From the NCBI RefSeq assembly GCF_040819555.1, contig NZ_CP161920.1, forward strand, positions 2,293,001 through 2,357,000: DNA of 64,000 bases, in the 5' to 3' direction. Each line of letters begins with the position of its first letter. Positions within the stretch are counted from its first letter, which is position 1. This document shows positions 17,701 through 26,526 of the stretch, one piece after another. This stretch comes from Nitratireductor sp. GISD-1A_MAKvit (lineage in GTDB: Bacteria; Pseudomonadota; Alphaproteobacteria; Rhizobiales; Rhizobiaceae). Below the pieces are notes generated by a model. That model was given only the letters and a program-made list of their open reading frames with translations, was not told the DNA's origin and did not search any database. A program made the position numbers and the translations under genes.

Positions 17701-18208
17701 CATATTCGCCCACATCGCGCACGGTCGAAACGCGCTCGAAACCGCTGGTTTCAAGCCGCGCCGTCAGCGCCGTCATGTCGACCTGATTGCCCGGTCGGGC
17801 AAAAAAGCCCTGCGCTCCGATCTGGTCTGCCGGCGGCATGCGCTGCAACAGCGCATTGGCGCTGACAATCACCGCGGCCCGGTGCGGTTTCGCACGCAGT
17901 TCCGCCATCGCGTTCATGGCGGCAAGCCTGCGCGCTGCGGCATCCGCCCCGGGCGACACGCGGTCATAGGGAAGACAATCCCACGCCGGAAGATCGAGGA
18001 CCGGCAGGCCGGGATCCACGAACCGAAGCGTATCGACCAGCGCCGGAAGACGCTGCCCGTCACGAAGGACAAAGATGATCGGACCGTCCGGCGCCACCTC
18101 GCGCGCGGTCGCTGCCAGGGCGAATGCTTCAAACCCGTCTGCGACACCATCGACGGTAACGGCACCGGCACCCGCGCGTGGCAGTTTCAGAGCATTGATC
18201 AGTTTCAT
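14705..18208 (-). CDS. mfd: Transcription-repair coupling factor Mfd
   Basis: 1167 residues, the usual Mfd length. The N-terminal third is the UvrB-homology region that recruits UvrA. A CarD-like RNA-polymerase interaction domain follows (SAGDIVVHADHGIGRFIGL). The RecG-like translocase has Walker A ICGDVGFGKTEVAL, DEEQ box IIDEEQHFGVKHKERLK and the GRVGRSKVRAYALF motif. The C-terminal D7 domain ends KKAA. It releases RNA polymerase stalled at DNA lesions and recruits nucleotide-excision repair. The gene begins 12 bases after the sdhE stop, so the two are likely one transcript. Another DNA translocase, recG, is divergent just beyond. Confidence 0.96.
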   Translation of the reverse strand: MKLINALKLPRAGAGAVTVDGVADGFEAFALAATAREVAPDGPIIFVLRDGQRLPALVDTLRFVDPGLPVLDLPAWDCLPYDRVSPGADAAARRLAAMNAMAELRAKPHRAAVIVSANALLQRMPPADQIGAQGFFARPGNQVDMTALTARLETSGFERVSTVRDVGEYAVRGGILDLFAPGWDEALRLDFFGDTLESIRAFDIATQRTTGQRKEVSLQAMSEITLSPEVISRFRRNYIETFGAPSRDDALYSAVSEGRRFAGMEHWLPLFHERLDSVLDYLPEAPVVFDHLAEEALGERHALIVDHYEARRAQMEGTELGGAVPYKPVPPETLYLDPKEINAAAAERRVVHFTPFATPETSKARIYHAGAEAGRNFAEERADPNANVFDHAVKHIGALRANGKRVLIAGWSDGSAERLSQILAEHNLGNVARVDTLADLEKLPKQQAGIGILPLEAGFETADLVVIGEQDILGDRLVRRAKKRKKASDFISEVAALSAGDIVVHADHGIGRFIGLKTIEAMGAPHDCLELRYAGDDRLFLPVENIELLSRYGSDGPDTMLDKLGGVAWQSRKAKLKKKLLEMAGHLIRIAAEREMRPGVKLAPPEGLYGEFAARFPYEETDDQQAAIDAVLDDLGSGRPMDRLICGDVGFGKTEVALRAAFVAAMEGLQVAVVVPTTLLARQHFKTFRDRFAGLPLRVRQASRLVGAKELSETKKGIADGTVDIVVGTHALLGGSVSFKNLGLLIIDEEQHFGVKHKERLKDLKSDIHVLTLSATPIPRTLQLALTGVRELSLITTAPVDRMAVRSFISPVDPLVIRETLLRERYRGGQSFYVVPRISDLAEVRAFLEEHVPELKVATAHGQLPPGELDDIMNAFYDGQYDVLLSTTIVESGLDIPTANTLIVHRADIFGLSQLYQLRGRVGRSKVRAYALFTLPPNRTLTTTAERRLKVLQSLDTLGAGFQLASHDLDIRGAGNILGEEQSGHVKEVGYELYQQMLEEAVAELKGSDEAVDTGWSPQITVGTAVMIPESYVSDLQLRLGLYRRIAELETPEEIDAFGAELIDRFGPLPQEVEHLLKIVFIKALCRKANVEKLDAGPKGAVVHFRNQEFPEPVGLVRFIGEQGSLAKIRPDQSIVFIRDWPTPEKRLAGSAVIMTQLVRLIEKKAA

Positions 18209-18220
18209 AGACGTCCTGCC

Positions 18221-18499
18221 TCAGCGTCCCTGCGATGCGATGATCCGGCCCCACAACGGCGTGTCATAATCGGCTGGTACGGGCATTTCGCCCGTAACCC
18301 ACTTGAAAAGGTTGGTATCCGGAACGCTCAGAATGGCTTCAAACTGATCCATCTCGTCGTTACTGAGCCGGTCGATCTCGGCATCGGCAAATCCACCCAG
18401 CACAAGATCCATTTCACGCATGCCACGGCGCCATGCGCGCACAAGCGCCCGGCGGCGGCGCGGGTCGAGATCGTGGCTGGAACGGGTTGTGCCTGTCAT
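18221..18499 (-). CDS. sdhE: Succinate dehydrogenase assembly factor SdhE (FAD-binding, CptB/DUF339 family)
   Basis: 92 residues from the ATG at 18499. RRRALVRAWRRGMREMDLVLGGFAD carries the conserved RGMxExD motif of SdhE/Sdh5. LSNDEMDQFEAILSVPDTNLF and a WxTGE motif (KWVTGEMPVP) complete the domain. The family promotes covalent attachment of FAD to SdhA. No sdh genes are in the window; the gene leads into mfd, an arrangement common in alphaproteobacteria. The start was chosen by domain length, since a longer frame reaching 18562 adds an unrelated leader that would run into the recG promoter region. Confidence 0.92.
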   Translation of the reverse strand: MTGTTRSSHDLDPRRRRALVRAWRRGMREMDLVLGGFADAEIDRLSNDEMDQFEAILSVPDTNLFKWVTGEMPVPADYDTPLWGRIIASQGR

Positions 18500-18606
18500 G
18501 GTTTCGCTTTCCTGCAATGCAGCGGTCGGTCGCCCGGGCGGATATAGCGTGTGCATGAGCATCTGTCAGCCTTGCGTCGGCGAATTTGGGCCTTAATCAT
18601 GACAGG

Positions 18607-20715
18607 ATGCGTCCTTCAATGCTTGATCCCCTTTTTGCCCCCGTGACCGCGCTCGATGGCGTGGGTGCGAAACTTGCCGATCTTCTGGCAAACATCGTTC
18701 CCGGTGATATCGCCGGACGCGAGATTCGCGTGGGCGACCTTCTTTTCGTGCTGCCGCATTCCCTCATCGACCGGCGCAGCCGCCCCGGCATTGCCAATGC
18801 GCAGGAAGGATCGATCGTCACGCTGGATCTGACGGTGGGCCGCCATCATCCCTCTCCGCCGGGTCGCCGGAACGTGCCCTATCGGGTCTTCGCCTTTGAC
18901 GAAACGGGAGAGATCGCCCTCACCTTTTTCCATGCCCGCGCGCCGTGGATCGAGAAAATCTTGCCCGAGGGCGAAAAGGTTCTCGTGAGCGGGCGGATGG
19001 AGTGGTTCAACGGCCGCGCCTCCATGGTGCATCCCGATTTTGTCGTGCCGGCTGCCGAGGCCCACACCCTGCCAATGCTGGAACCGGTCTACCCGTTGAC
19101 CGCCGGCCTTTCGGCGAAAGTGCTGCGCCGCGCCATATCACAATCGCTGGAGCGGCTTCCCACCCTGCCTGAATGGCAGGACGAGAGCTTTCTGTCGCGA
19201 AACCGCATGCCGCCTTTCAGTGAAGCGCTTGAACGGCTTCACGATCCGCAGGCGCCCGAGGAGGTCCAGCCTGAAAGTCCCGCCTGGCGACGCATCGCCT
19301 ATGACGAATTTCTCGCTGGCCAGCTTTCGCTGGCGCTGGTGCGCGCAAAGGTTAAGCGCCTCTCCGGTCGGCCTCTCAAGGGCGATGGTCGTTTCGAGAA
19401 AATGATCCGTCATGCCCTGCCCTATTCGTTGACCGGAGCGCAGGAAGAGGCCGTGCGCGATATCCTGGAAGATCTTGCCGGCGAAGAGCGCATGGTGCGT
19501 CTCCTGCAGGGCGATGTGGGAGCCGGCAAGACCGTTGTGGCACTCCTTGCCATGGCCCGCGCTGCCGAGGCGGGTGGCCAGTCGGCTCTCATGGCACCGA
19601 CCGAAATACTCGCCCGCCAGCACGCAGCAACCATCACACCGCTGGCACAGGCCGCAGGTCTTCGCGTTGCAGTTCTGACGGGGCGTGAGAAGGGACGGGA
19701 GCGCCAGCACATTCTCGAAGAGATCGCCTCCGGTTCCGTCCATTTCGTCATCGGCACGCATGCGCTCTTTCAGGAAACGGTTGAGTTCCGCGATCTCGCG
19801 CTCGCTGTGGTCGACGAACAGCACCGCTTTGGCGTGCACCAGCGTCTGGCCATGACGGCCAAGGGCAATGCGCCCGACATGCTAGTCATGACGGCGACCC
19901 CCATCCCGCGCACACTGGTCCTCTCCGCCTTCGGCGACATGGATGTATCGCGCCTGACCGAAAAACCCGCCGGCCGACAGCCGATCCGCACCGTCACACT
20001 GCCCGTCGAACGCCTGCCCCAACTGGTGGACCGCATCACGAAAGCGCTGTCTGAGGGGCAGAAAGTCTACTGGATCTGCCCGCTTGTCGAAGAATCCGAA
20101 GAGCTTCAACTGATGTCGGCGGAGGACCGGCACAGCTCATTGCAAAAGGTCTTCGGAAACGCAGTCGGCCTTATTCACGGGCGCATGAAACCCACCGACA
20201 AGGACGCGGCAATGCGTGCCTTCAAGGACGGTCAGACACGAATTCTCGTCGGCACGACAGTGGTTGAGGTGGGCGTCGATGTGCCCGACGCGACGATCAT
20301 CGTGATCGAACACGCAGAACGTTTCGGCCTGGCGCAACTGCACCAGCTGCGCGGGCGCGTGGGGCGTGGTGCGCTCGCCTCTTCCTGCGTGCTCCTCTAC
20401 AAGGGGCCGCTCGGTGAGACGGCAACGAGAAGACTGGAAGTCATGCGCGACACCGAAGACGGTTTCGTGATTGCGGAGGAAGACCTCAAACTGCGCGGTG
20501 AAGGCGATCTTCTGGGAACCAAGCAGTCGGGAACGCCGGGCTTCCGCGTGGCCCGGATCGAGGCCCATATGGAGCTTTTGCAGGCCGCACGCGACGATGC
20601 GCGGCTCATCCTGTCACGCGATCCGGAGCTGCAGTCCCCACGCGGTGAAGCGCTGCGGATACTTCTCTATCTCTTCGGGCGCGATGAGGCGGTTCGCTTG
20701 CTGCGGGCAGGCTGA
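18607..20715 (+). CDS. recG: ATP-dependent DNA helicase RecG
   Basis: About 702 residues from the ATG at 18607 (MRPSMLDPLFAPVTALDGVG). The wedge (OB-fold) domain runs over roughly residues 50-150, and the SF2 translocase core follows with Walker A LQGDVGAGKTVVALLAMA, DEQH box VVDEQHRFGVHQRL and motif VI region HQLRGRVGRG. RecG remodels stalled forks and branches Holliday structures. It is divergent from sdhE-mfd. Its last 49 bases overlap the end of the convergent DUF502 gene. ATG at 18619 or TTG at 18586 are alternative starts; 18607 matches the family N-terminus best. Confidence 0.95.
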   Translation: MRPSMLDPLFAPVTALDGVGAKLADLLANIVPGDIAGREIRVGDLLFVLPHSLIDRRSRPGIANAQEGSIVTLDLTVGRHHPSPPGRRNVPYRVFAFDETGEIALTFFHARAPWIEKILPEGEKVLVSGRMEWFNGRASMVHPDFVVPAAEAHTLPMLEPVYPLTAGLSAKVLRRAISQSLERLPTLPEWQDESFLSRNRMPPFSEALERLHDPQAPEEVQPESPAWRRIAYDEFLAGQLSLALVRAKVKRLSGRPLKGDGRFEKMIRHALPYSLTGAQEEAVRDILEDLAGEERMVRLLQGDVGAGKTVVALLAMARAAEAGGQSALMAPTEILARQHAATITPLAQAAGLRVAVLTGREKGRERQHILEEIASGSVHFVIGTHALFQETVEFRDLALAVVDEQHRFGVHQRLAMTAKGNAPDMLVMTATPIPRTLVLSAFGDMDVSRLTEKPAGRQPIRTVTLPVERLPQLVDRITKALSEGQKVYWICPLVEESEELQLMSAEDRHSSLQKVFGNAVGLIHGRMKPTDKDAAMRAFKDGQTRILVGTTVVEVGVDVPDATIIVIEHAERFGLAQLHQLRGRVGRGALASSCVLLYKGPLGETATRRLEVMRDTEDGFVIAEEDLKLRGEGDLLGTKQSGTPGFRVARIEAHMELLQAARDDARLILSRDPELQSPRGEALRILLYLFGRDEAVRLLRAG

Positions 20716-21374
20716 GCGGTCTTTGCCTTCGCCTCGGCGGCAAGCGCCTCTGTCTTTGCATGATATTCCGGCGCCACAAGCCCCGCGGAGATGACAAGCT
20801 TGGCCCCCTCCTCAACCGTCATTTTCAACTCGATCACGTCTTTTCTGGGAACGAATAACAGGTAACCGGAGGTGGGGTTGGGCGTGGTCGGGAGAAAGAC
20901 CGCGATGGTCTGCCCGGCATCGTCGTCAATCTTGGCCTGAACTTCACCGCGCGTCTCCGTGGCGATGAAAACCAGCGCCCACAGGCCCTTGCGGGGATAT
21001 TCGATCAGACCGACCTTCTTGAATGTATCCGACCGCTCGGAGAGAACGGTTTCAAGAATCTGTTTCAACCCGCGATAGACGCTGCGCACGAGAGGCATGC
21101 GTCCCAGAATGCTTTCGCCGGTATGGACAATCGTGCGACCAATGAAATTGGCTGTCAGGAAACCGATCAGGGTGATCAGGATCAGCGCGACAATGAGGCC
21201 GAAACCCGGCAGGGCGAAAGGCAGGTAATTGTCAGGATTGTAGCGGAAGGGAATGTAGGGTTTGACCCAGGAATCGACCCACCCGATCATCGACCACGCC
21301 AGATAGGCCGTGATCGCGAGCGGGGCGGTAACAATAAAGCCCGTGAGAAAATAATTGCGCAAGCGAGTCATCAT
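20667..21374 (-). CDS. DUF502 domain-containing membrane protein
   Basis: 235 residues. Two N-terminal membrane helices are visible (YFLTGFIVTAPLAITAYLAW and a second in LPGFGLIVALILITLIGFL), with a short loop PYIPFRYNPDNYLPF between. A soluble domain follows with IYPRKGLW-type and FLPTTPNPTSGYLLFVPRKD segments, typical of DUF502. The tail is Ala/Lys-rich and low complexity. The function is unknown. It ends inside the recG coding sequence on the other strand, overlapping by 49 bases. The start could be either of two adjacent ATGs (21374 or 21371). Confidence 0.88.
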   Translation of the reverse strand: MMTRLRNYFLTGFIVTAPLAITAYLAWSMIGWVDSWVKPYIPFRYNPDNYLPFALPGFGLIVALILITLIGFLTANFIGRTIVHTGESILGRMPLVRSVYRGLKQILETVLSERSDTFKKVGLIEYPRKGLWALVFIATETRGEVQAKIDDDAGQTIAVFLPTTPNPTSGYLLFVPRKDVIELKMTVEEGAKLVISAGLVAPEYHAKTEALAAEAKAKTAQPARSKRTASSRPKR

Positions 21375-21416
21375 GATGCGGAAACGGGCCTCGAATGGAG
21401 TGATTGACGAAGATCA

Positions 21417-21442
21417 GCCCGGCGGACACTACGCCACCGGGC
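21417..21442 (-). terminator. Possible terminator hairpin downstream of glmS
   Basis: GCCCGGcGG (21417-21425) pairs with CCaCCGGGC (21434-21442) with one internal mismatch, 48 bases past the glmS stop on the minus strand. It has no T tract, so intrinsic termination is doubtful. Confidence 0.3.
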
Positions 21443-21490
21443 CGTACTATAGAATAGGAATTCGGGCCGCCATATGACAGCCCAGAACCG

Positions 21491-23314
21491 CTACTCCACC
21501 GTAACCGACTTCGCAAGATTGCGGGGTTGATCCACATCCGTCCCCATGATGACCGCCGTATGATAGGCGAGCATCTGAACCGGAAGTGCATGGATAATCG
21601 GCGCGGCGAACTCGGGCACATCCGGCAACACCACGCTCTCCAGCGTGTCGAGCGTGGCGTTTCTGGCGCCCTTTTCATCCGTGATCAGGAATATGCGTCC
21701 ACCGCGCGCGGCCACTTCCTGCATGTTCGAGACGGTTTTTTCAAAAATGCGGTCATACGGAGCAATCACGATCACCGGCATCTGCTCGTCGATCAGGGCA
21801 ATCGGCCCATGCTTCAGCTCGCCGGCAGCATAGCCTTCGGCATGAATATACGAGATTTCCTTGAGCTTTAGCGCCCCTTCGAGTGCCAGCGGGTAGTTCG
21901 TGTCCCGTCCGAGATAAAGGACGTGGCGCACATGCGAGAGTTCGCGTGCCACCTTCTCGATGCCCGGGCTCAGCTTGAGTGCCTGTGAGGCAAAGCGTGG
22001 CGCCTCGGAAAGCTGGCGAACAAGCGCCTTTTCTTCATCGGGCAAAATCGTTCCGCGCGCCTTGGCCGCTCTTAGCGTCAACGCTGCAAGAACGCTGAGC
22101 TGGCAGGTGAAAGCCTTGGTCGATGCAACGCCGATTTCTGGACCAGCCAGTGTGGGGAATATTCCGTCACTCTCGCGTGCGATGGTCGATTCGCGCACAT
22201 TCACGATGGAGGCGATCGGCACGCCCTCGCTCCGGCAATAGCGCAGCGAGGCCAGCGTGTCGGCCGTTTCGCCCGACTGCGAGATGAAAAGTGCCGCGCT
22301 GGATTTCGACAGCGGCATTTCGCGGTAGCGGAACTCTGAGGCGATATCGATGTCGACGGGCAGGCGCGCATAGCGTTCAAGCCAGTATTTTCCGATCAGT
22401 CCGGCCAGATATGCCGTGCCACAGGCCGAAATGGAGAGACGGTCGATCTTAGCAAAATCGAATGGCAGGTCGAAATCCGCCACCGTGCCCTCGGCGAAAT
22501 TCAGATAATGGGCGAGTGTGTGGGAAATGACTTCCGGCTGTTCGTGGATTTCCTTTTCCATGAAATGCCGGTGGTTGCCCTTGTCGACAAGCAGGCTGGT
22601 GCCGACCGACTGCTGGTGAGCGCGCTCCACCGGCTGACCATCCATGCCGAATATCTCCACACCGTCACGGCGCACCACCACCCAGTCACCATCTTCGAGA
22701 TAGGTGATGGTGTTGGTGAAGGGCGCCAGCGCGATCGCGTCGGAGCCAAGATACATCTCGCCCTCGCCATGACCGACCGCGAGCGGAGGGCCATTGCGTG
22801 CGCCGACGATCATGCCCTCATCGCCGCGGAACAGGATGGCGAGCGCAAAGGCGCCGCGCAATCGCTTCAGCGCCGCGAAGGCCGCATCCTGCGGCGTTGC
22901 TCCCCTGTCCAGCTCACGCGCCACCAGATGTGCGACCACTTCCGTATCGGTCTGCGAGGAGAACGCGACACCGTGGGCCTTCAGCTCGTCACGCAGTTCC
23001 GCGAAATTTTCGATGATGCCGTTGTGAACCACCGCCACGTCGCCGGCGAAATGGGGATGTGCGTTGGTCTCGTTGGGAACGCCATGGGTTGCCCAGCGCG
23101 TGTGCCCGATGCCGATCATGCCGCCAAGCGGCTCCTCGCCGAGCCTCTTCTCCAGATTGACCAGCTTGCCTTCGGCACGGCGGCGGTCGAGCCTGCCGTG
23201 ATCCAGGGTCGCGACACCGGCGGAATCATAGCCGCGATATTCAAGCCGCTTCAGCGCGTCTACGATGAGCGGCGCCACCGGCACCTGCCCGACAATGCCC
23301 ACAATTCCACACAT
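21491..23314 (-). CDS. glmS: Glutamine-fructose-6-phosphate aminotransferase (isomerizing)
   Basis: 607 residues. The N-terminal glutaminase domain begins MCGIVGIVG with the catalytic Cys directly after the initiator Met, and contains GHTRWATHG. Two SIS sugar-isomerase domains follow (ISACGTAYLAGLIGKYW; FISQSGETADTLASLRYC; LGRDTNYPLALEGALKLKE). It ends with the conserved PRNLAKSVTVE tail. It makes glucosamine-6-phosphate, the entry to peptidoglycan and LPS amino sugars. It lies 136 bases downstream of glmU in the same direction, so the two may share a transcript. I see no glmS ribozyme-like core in the gap. Confidence 0.97.
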   Translation of the reverse strand: MCGIVGIVGQVPVAPLIVDALKRLEYRGYDSAGVATLDHGRLDRRRAEGKLVNLEKRLGEEPLGGMIGIGHTRWATHGVPNETNAHPHFAGDVAVVHNGIIENFAELRDELKAHGVAFSSQTDTEVVAHLVARELDRGATPQDAAFAALKRLRGAFALAILFRGDEGMIVGARNGPPLAVGHGEGEMYLGSDAIALAPFTNTITYLEDGDWVVVRRDGVEIFGMDGQPVERAHQQSVGTSLLVDKGNHRHFMEKEIHEQPEVISHTLAHYLNFAEGTVADFDLPFDFAKIDRLSISACGTAYLAGLIGKYWLERYARLPVDIDIASEFRYREMPLSKSSAALFISQSGETADTLASLRYCRSEGVPIASIVNVRESTIARESDGIFPTLAGPEIGVASTKAFTCQLSVLAALTLRAAKARGTILPDEEKALVRQLSEAPRFASQALKLSPGIEKVARELSHVRHVLYLGRDTNYPLALEGALKLKEISYIHAEGYAAGELKHGPIALIDEQMPVIVIAPYDRIFEKTVSNMQEVAARGGRIFLITDEKGARNATLDTLESVVLPDVPEFAAPIIHALPVQMLAYHTAVIMGTDVDQPRNLAKSVTVE

Positions 23315-23450
23315 ATGGCTGTCTCAGCCTCCCACCAAACAGTCAGACCCCGATTCACGCGATTGTTCTAGGACGCGGAACAAGAGGATGAAAATCAACA
23401 AGTCTTTCATTTCGTATCAAGCCAGAAGGGCCGCTTGCGATACCCCTGCC

Positions 23451-24812
23451 TCACGTCTTTGAGCGACGCGCCTTGAGCGCCGCCAGCCGGTCGCGCAGAC
23501 GCTTTCCCAGCCCCTCCCGGTTGGACTGTCGGGCGCGGCCGAAAGCCAGCGCGTCGGCGGGTACGGATTCGGTGATCACGCTGCCGGAAGCAACATAGGC
23601 GCCCGCCCCGATGGTAACTGGAGCCACCAGAGACGAGTTGGTGCCCACGAAAGCGCCAGGCTCGATATCGGTGAAATGTTTCGAAAACCCGTCATAATTG
23701 CAGGTGATGGTGCCTGCGCCCAGATTGGCCTTTGCACCCACGCGCGCATCGCCCACATAAGACAGGTGGGGGATCTTGGCCCCCGGCTCCACGCGCGTCT
23801 TCTTGATCTCCACGAAATTGCCCACCTTCGCACCATCCATGATTTCGGCGCCCGGACGCAGCCGCGCGAATGGGCCGATGGATGCACCCGCATCGACACG
23901 GGCGTCCTCGAGATGAGAATTGGCTCTGAGGATGACGTTTTCCCCGATCCTCACCCCGGGGCCGAAGAAGACATTCGGCTCGATGACCGTGTCGCGCCCG
24001 ATAACGGTGTCATGCGAAAAATACACGGTTTCGGGTGCGATCAGGGTTACCCCGTCGAGCATCACCGCGCTGCGGCGACGCTGTTGCCAGATTGCTTCGG
24101 CTGCAGCGAGTTCGGCGCGATTGTTGATGCCGAGCGCGCTTTCGTAGTCGGCCTCGATCGCGCGCACCTTCAGTCCGCGTGCCGTGGCGATCTCGACAAT
24201 GTCGGTCAGGTAGTATTCGCCCTTCGCGTTGTCGTTGCCGATGGCTTCAAGGAGTTCGAGTGCCCGCTTGCCGGCCAGCGCCATTGCGCCGCCATTGCAG
24301 AAGGTGATGCGGCGCTCCTCTTCAGTGCAGTCCTTCTCCTCGCGGATGGCGATCAGCGCCTCGCCATCTTGGATCAGCCGCCCATAGCCGGTGGGCCGCT
24401 CGGTGCGAAACCCCATGACGACGATGTCCGCGCCCGTGCGAAGCTCAGCGCGCATCGCCTGTAGAGCATCGGGCGCGATCAGCGGCGTGTCGCCAAAGGT
24501 GACAAGAATATCGTCATAGCCGCGGGCAATCGCAGCGCGTGCCGCGAGCACGGCGTGTCCCGTGCCAAGCCGCTGCGCCTGAACGAATGTCTCGGCGCCG
24601 GGTGCAAAGGTTTCGGCGGCCTGTGACACCGCCTCGGCCCCGTGTCCCACGACCAGCGCCTTGTCGCCGGCACCTGCCGCATCGAGCGCGTGTGTGACAT
24701 GGCCGAGCATTTCCAGCCCGGCAATCCTGTGCAGCACCTTTGGCGTCGCGCTCTTCATGCGCGTGCCTTCGCCGGCTGCGAGAATAACCGATAGGCAGGT
24801 GCGTTCGCTCAT
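23451..24812 (-). CDS. glmU: Bifunctional UDP-N-acetylglucosamine pyrophosphorylase / glucosamine-1-phosphate N-acetyltransferase
   Basis: 453 residues. The N-terminal uridyltransferase carries [18 protein letters not shown] (about 11-28) and GDTPLI. The C-terminal left-handed beta helix contains hexapeptide repeats ([37 protein letters not shown]) and the acetyl-CoA region [10 protein letters not shown]. It performs the last two steps to UDP-GlcNAc and acts with the downstream glmS. Its upstream gap to ccdA is only 72 bases. Confidence 0.97.
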   Translation of the reverse strand: MSERTCLSVILAAGEGTRMKSATPKVLHRIAGLEMLGHVTHALDAAGAGDKALVVGHGAEAVSQAAETFAPGAETFVQAQRLGTGHAVLAARAAIARGYDDILVTFGDTPLIAPDALQAMRAELRTGADIVVMGFRTERPTGYGRLIQDGEALIAIREEKDCTEEERRITFCNGGAMALAGKRALELLEAIGNDNAKGEYYLTDIVEIATARGLKVRAIEADYESALGINNRAELAAAEAIWQQRRRSAVMLDGVTLIAPETVYFSHDTVIGRDTVIEPNVFFGPGVRIGENVILRANSHLEDARVDAGASIGPFARLRPGAEIMDGAKVGNFVEIKKTRVEPGAKIPHLSYVGDARVGAKANLGAGTITCNYDGFSKHFTDIEPGAFVGTNSSLVAPVTIGAGAYVASGSVITESVPADALAFGRARQSNREGLGKRLRDRLAALKARRSKT

Positions 24813-24884
24813 GGATTGATGCCCGTTGTGCTTTCTGACGATTCGCCTTTTCTAGCATCCTGCCCGAAAGGCACCAATCCACTC

Positions 24885-25643
24885 TCAGCCGAGTTTGCCA
24901 AGGGCCGGAAAGGTTTCAAGAAGCCAGAAAGCCATGGATTGCATACCGCCGGTTAAGAAAAGGACACCGGCCACCACAAGCAGCCCGCCCATCACCTTTT
25001 CGACGCGGCCCAGATGCATGCGGAAGCGGGAAAGGAAACGCATGAAACTTCCGGAGAAAAGCGCTGCGAGAAGAAAAGGAACACCAAGTCCCAGCGAATA
25101 GACCGCCAGAAGCAATGCACCATCGGTCACGGTCTCGCGCCCGCCAGCAAGCGTCAGAATCGGACCGAGCACCGGTCCGATGCACGGGGTCCAGCCAAAT
25201 GCAAAGGCCAGCCCCATCACATAGGCGCCAAGCTTCGTGGCAGGCTTCCCGCCCGCCTGCATGCGGGCTTCGCGCGACAGAAACGGAATGCGCACCAGGC
25301 CGAGGAAATTCAGCCCCATGACGATGATGACAATCCCGGCCACCATGGCAAGCTCCTGCTGCCAGATCCGCAGGACAGAACCGATGGTGGAGGCCCCTGC
25401 TCCCAGAAGCACGAAGACCGTGGTGAACCCGAGCACGAATGAGAGCGAGGCGGAAAAGAGCGCAAGACGCGTGGTGCCGGTGGAAAGTCGCTCTCCATCA
25501 CCGGCGTCCTCGCCCTTGAACTGCTCGACCGAAATGCCCGCCATATAACACAGATAGGGCGGCACAAGCGGCAAGACACAGGGTGACAGAAATGACAGCG
25601 CCCCTGCACCTGCCGCGCTCAGATATCCCACATCAATCGCCAT
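24885..25643 (-). CDS. ccdA: Cytochrome c biogenesis protein CcdA
   Basis: 252 residues from the ATG at 25643 (MAIDVGYLSAAGAGALSFL). It has six or more membrane helices and the two redox cysteines in LSPCVLPLVPPYLCYMAGI and WTPCIGPVLGPIL. CcdA passes electrons from cytoplasmic thioredoxin to periplasmic thiol proteins used in c-type cytochrome maturation. An inner-membrane location is evident. No other cytochrome maturation gene is nearby. An upstream in-frame extension to 25691 has no membrane character and is rejected. Confidence 0.9.
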   Translation of the reverse strand: MAIDVGYLSAAGAGALSFLSPCVLPLVPPYLCYMAGISVEQFKGEDAGDGERLSTGTTRLALFSASLSFVLGFTTVFVLLGAGASTIGSVLRIWQQELAMVAGIVIIVMGLNFLGLVRIPFLSREARMQAGGKPATKLGAYVMGLAFAFGWTPCIGPVLGPILTLAGGRETVTDGALLLAVYSLGLGVPFLLAALFSGSFMRFLSRFRMHLGRVEKVMGGLLVVAGVLFLTGGMQSMAFWLLETFPALGKLG

Positions 25644-25840
25644 GCTTCTTCCCGAACCGAAAGCGCCGACCGCGCATCTTGAATTCAGCATTCCCTATAA
25701 GCGCCCGCCCCTGCACACACCAATCACCTTTGCGTGGCATACCGTCGCGACGGTTGGCTGTTCAGCCCCGCAGATGAGGCTGCCCAACTCTCCGGTATCG
25801 AATGTAAACCATGTGCCAGGAACGGACCCCGAAGGAAAAA

Positions 25841-25930
25841 TGGCGGAGGGAGTGGGATTCGAACCCACGAGACGGTCACCCGCCTGCCGGTTTTCAAGAC
25901 CGGTGCCTTCAACCGCTCGGCCATCCCTCC
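25841..25930 (-). tRNA. tRNA-Ser (anticodon UGA)
   Basis: A 90-base minus-strand class II tRNA. The acceptor GGAGGGA at the 5' end (complement of 25924-25930) pairs with TCCCTCC near the 3' end (complement of 25845-25851), followed by discriminator G and an encoded CCA (25841-25843). The T arm contains GGTTCGAATCC-type sequence (complement of TGGGATTCGAACCCA). The anticodon loop CTTGAAA gives UGA. The long variable arm is typical of serine tRNA. Confidence 0.97.
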
Positions 25931-26526
25931 AGGCATTGGTTTCGTTAGCATTTTTCAGGTTTCCGCATCGCCTGGTCAGGGCGTTGCTACCGTTTTGCTG
26001 CCGAATGCCTTTTACGGCTTCGCCTTTACCGCGCCTCGTATTGCGGCGTCAACCTGTTCTGCGGCGGGCGCCTGAATTCCCCGTCTTTCCGAGCGTTGTG
26101 AGCGAAAACATGCCGATGCGCCGGCCAAACCCGATGCAGCCCATCTCGCCATTGACGAACCGGCGATCGCCGCAACGGTCCGCCTGGCCGGTCCTCCCGC
26201 TGGCAATCAGAGATCCGACATCCCCGAAGGCCTCTTCTTTTAAACGCCATCAGTGTCTTGCGGCGAAATCGCCGCGGCCCGACGCGCCTGCGGGCACGAC
26301 GCGACCCGGATCGGTTCCTTGCCGGTAATGAGCCCCTGCGCATAGATGCCATCTCACGAACTTCTGAAACTGACAGTATTCACTTTCGGCGTGTCAGCGT
26401 CGACAATGGTCAGATGCTGGTCTTCAGGGCCGACGGTGTTTGACCTGGCATGGGAGAAGAGACCGGCTGCGTGATGGCGCATTGCAGAAGGGGCGAAGCC
26501 ACGAACTGCGACGCGTGCGCGCATGA
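25931..26526. other. 596-base gap with no convincing gene
   Basis: This is the longest non-coding stretch. It separates tRNA-Ser from the winged-helix/TPR gene. I see no intact gene, no integrase, no direct repeat of the tRNA 3' end and no clear terminator. One stretch (26076-26241) reads like the end of a protein on the plus strand (ADAPAKPDAAHLAIDEPA, ending at TAA), with GC-rich third positions, but it is preceded immediately by an in-frame stop and has no start. It may be a gene remnant. The promoter for the regulator must lie toward the 3' end. Confidence 0.5.

Noticed and set aside
23315..23450. glmS ribozyme or riboswitch in the gap upstream of glmS
   Set aside because: No conserved ribozyme core or aptamer fold is recognisable. 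The ribozyme is a Firmicute feature.
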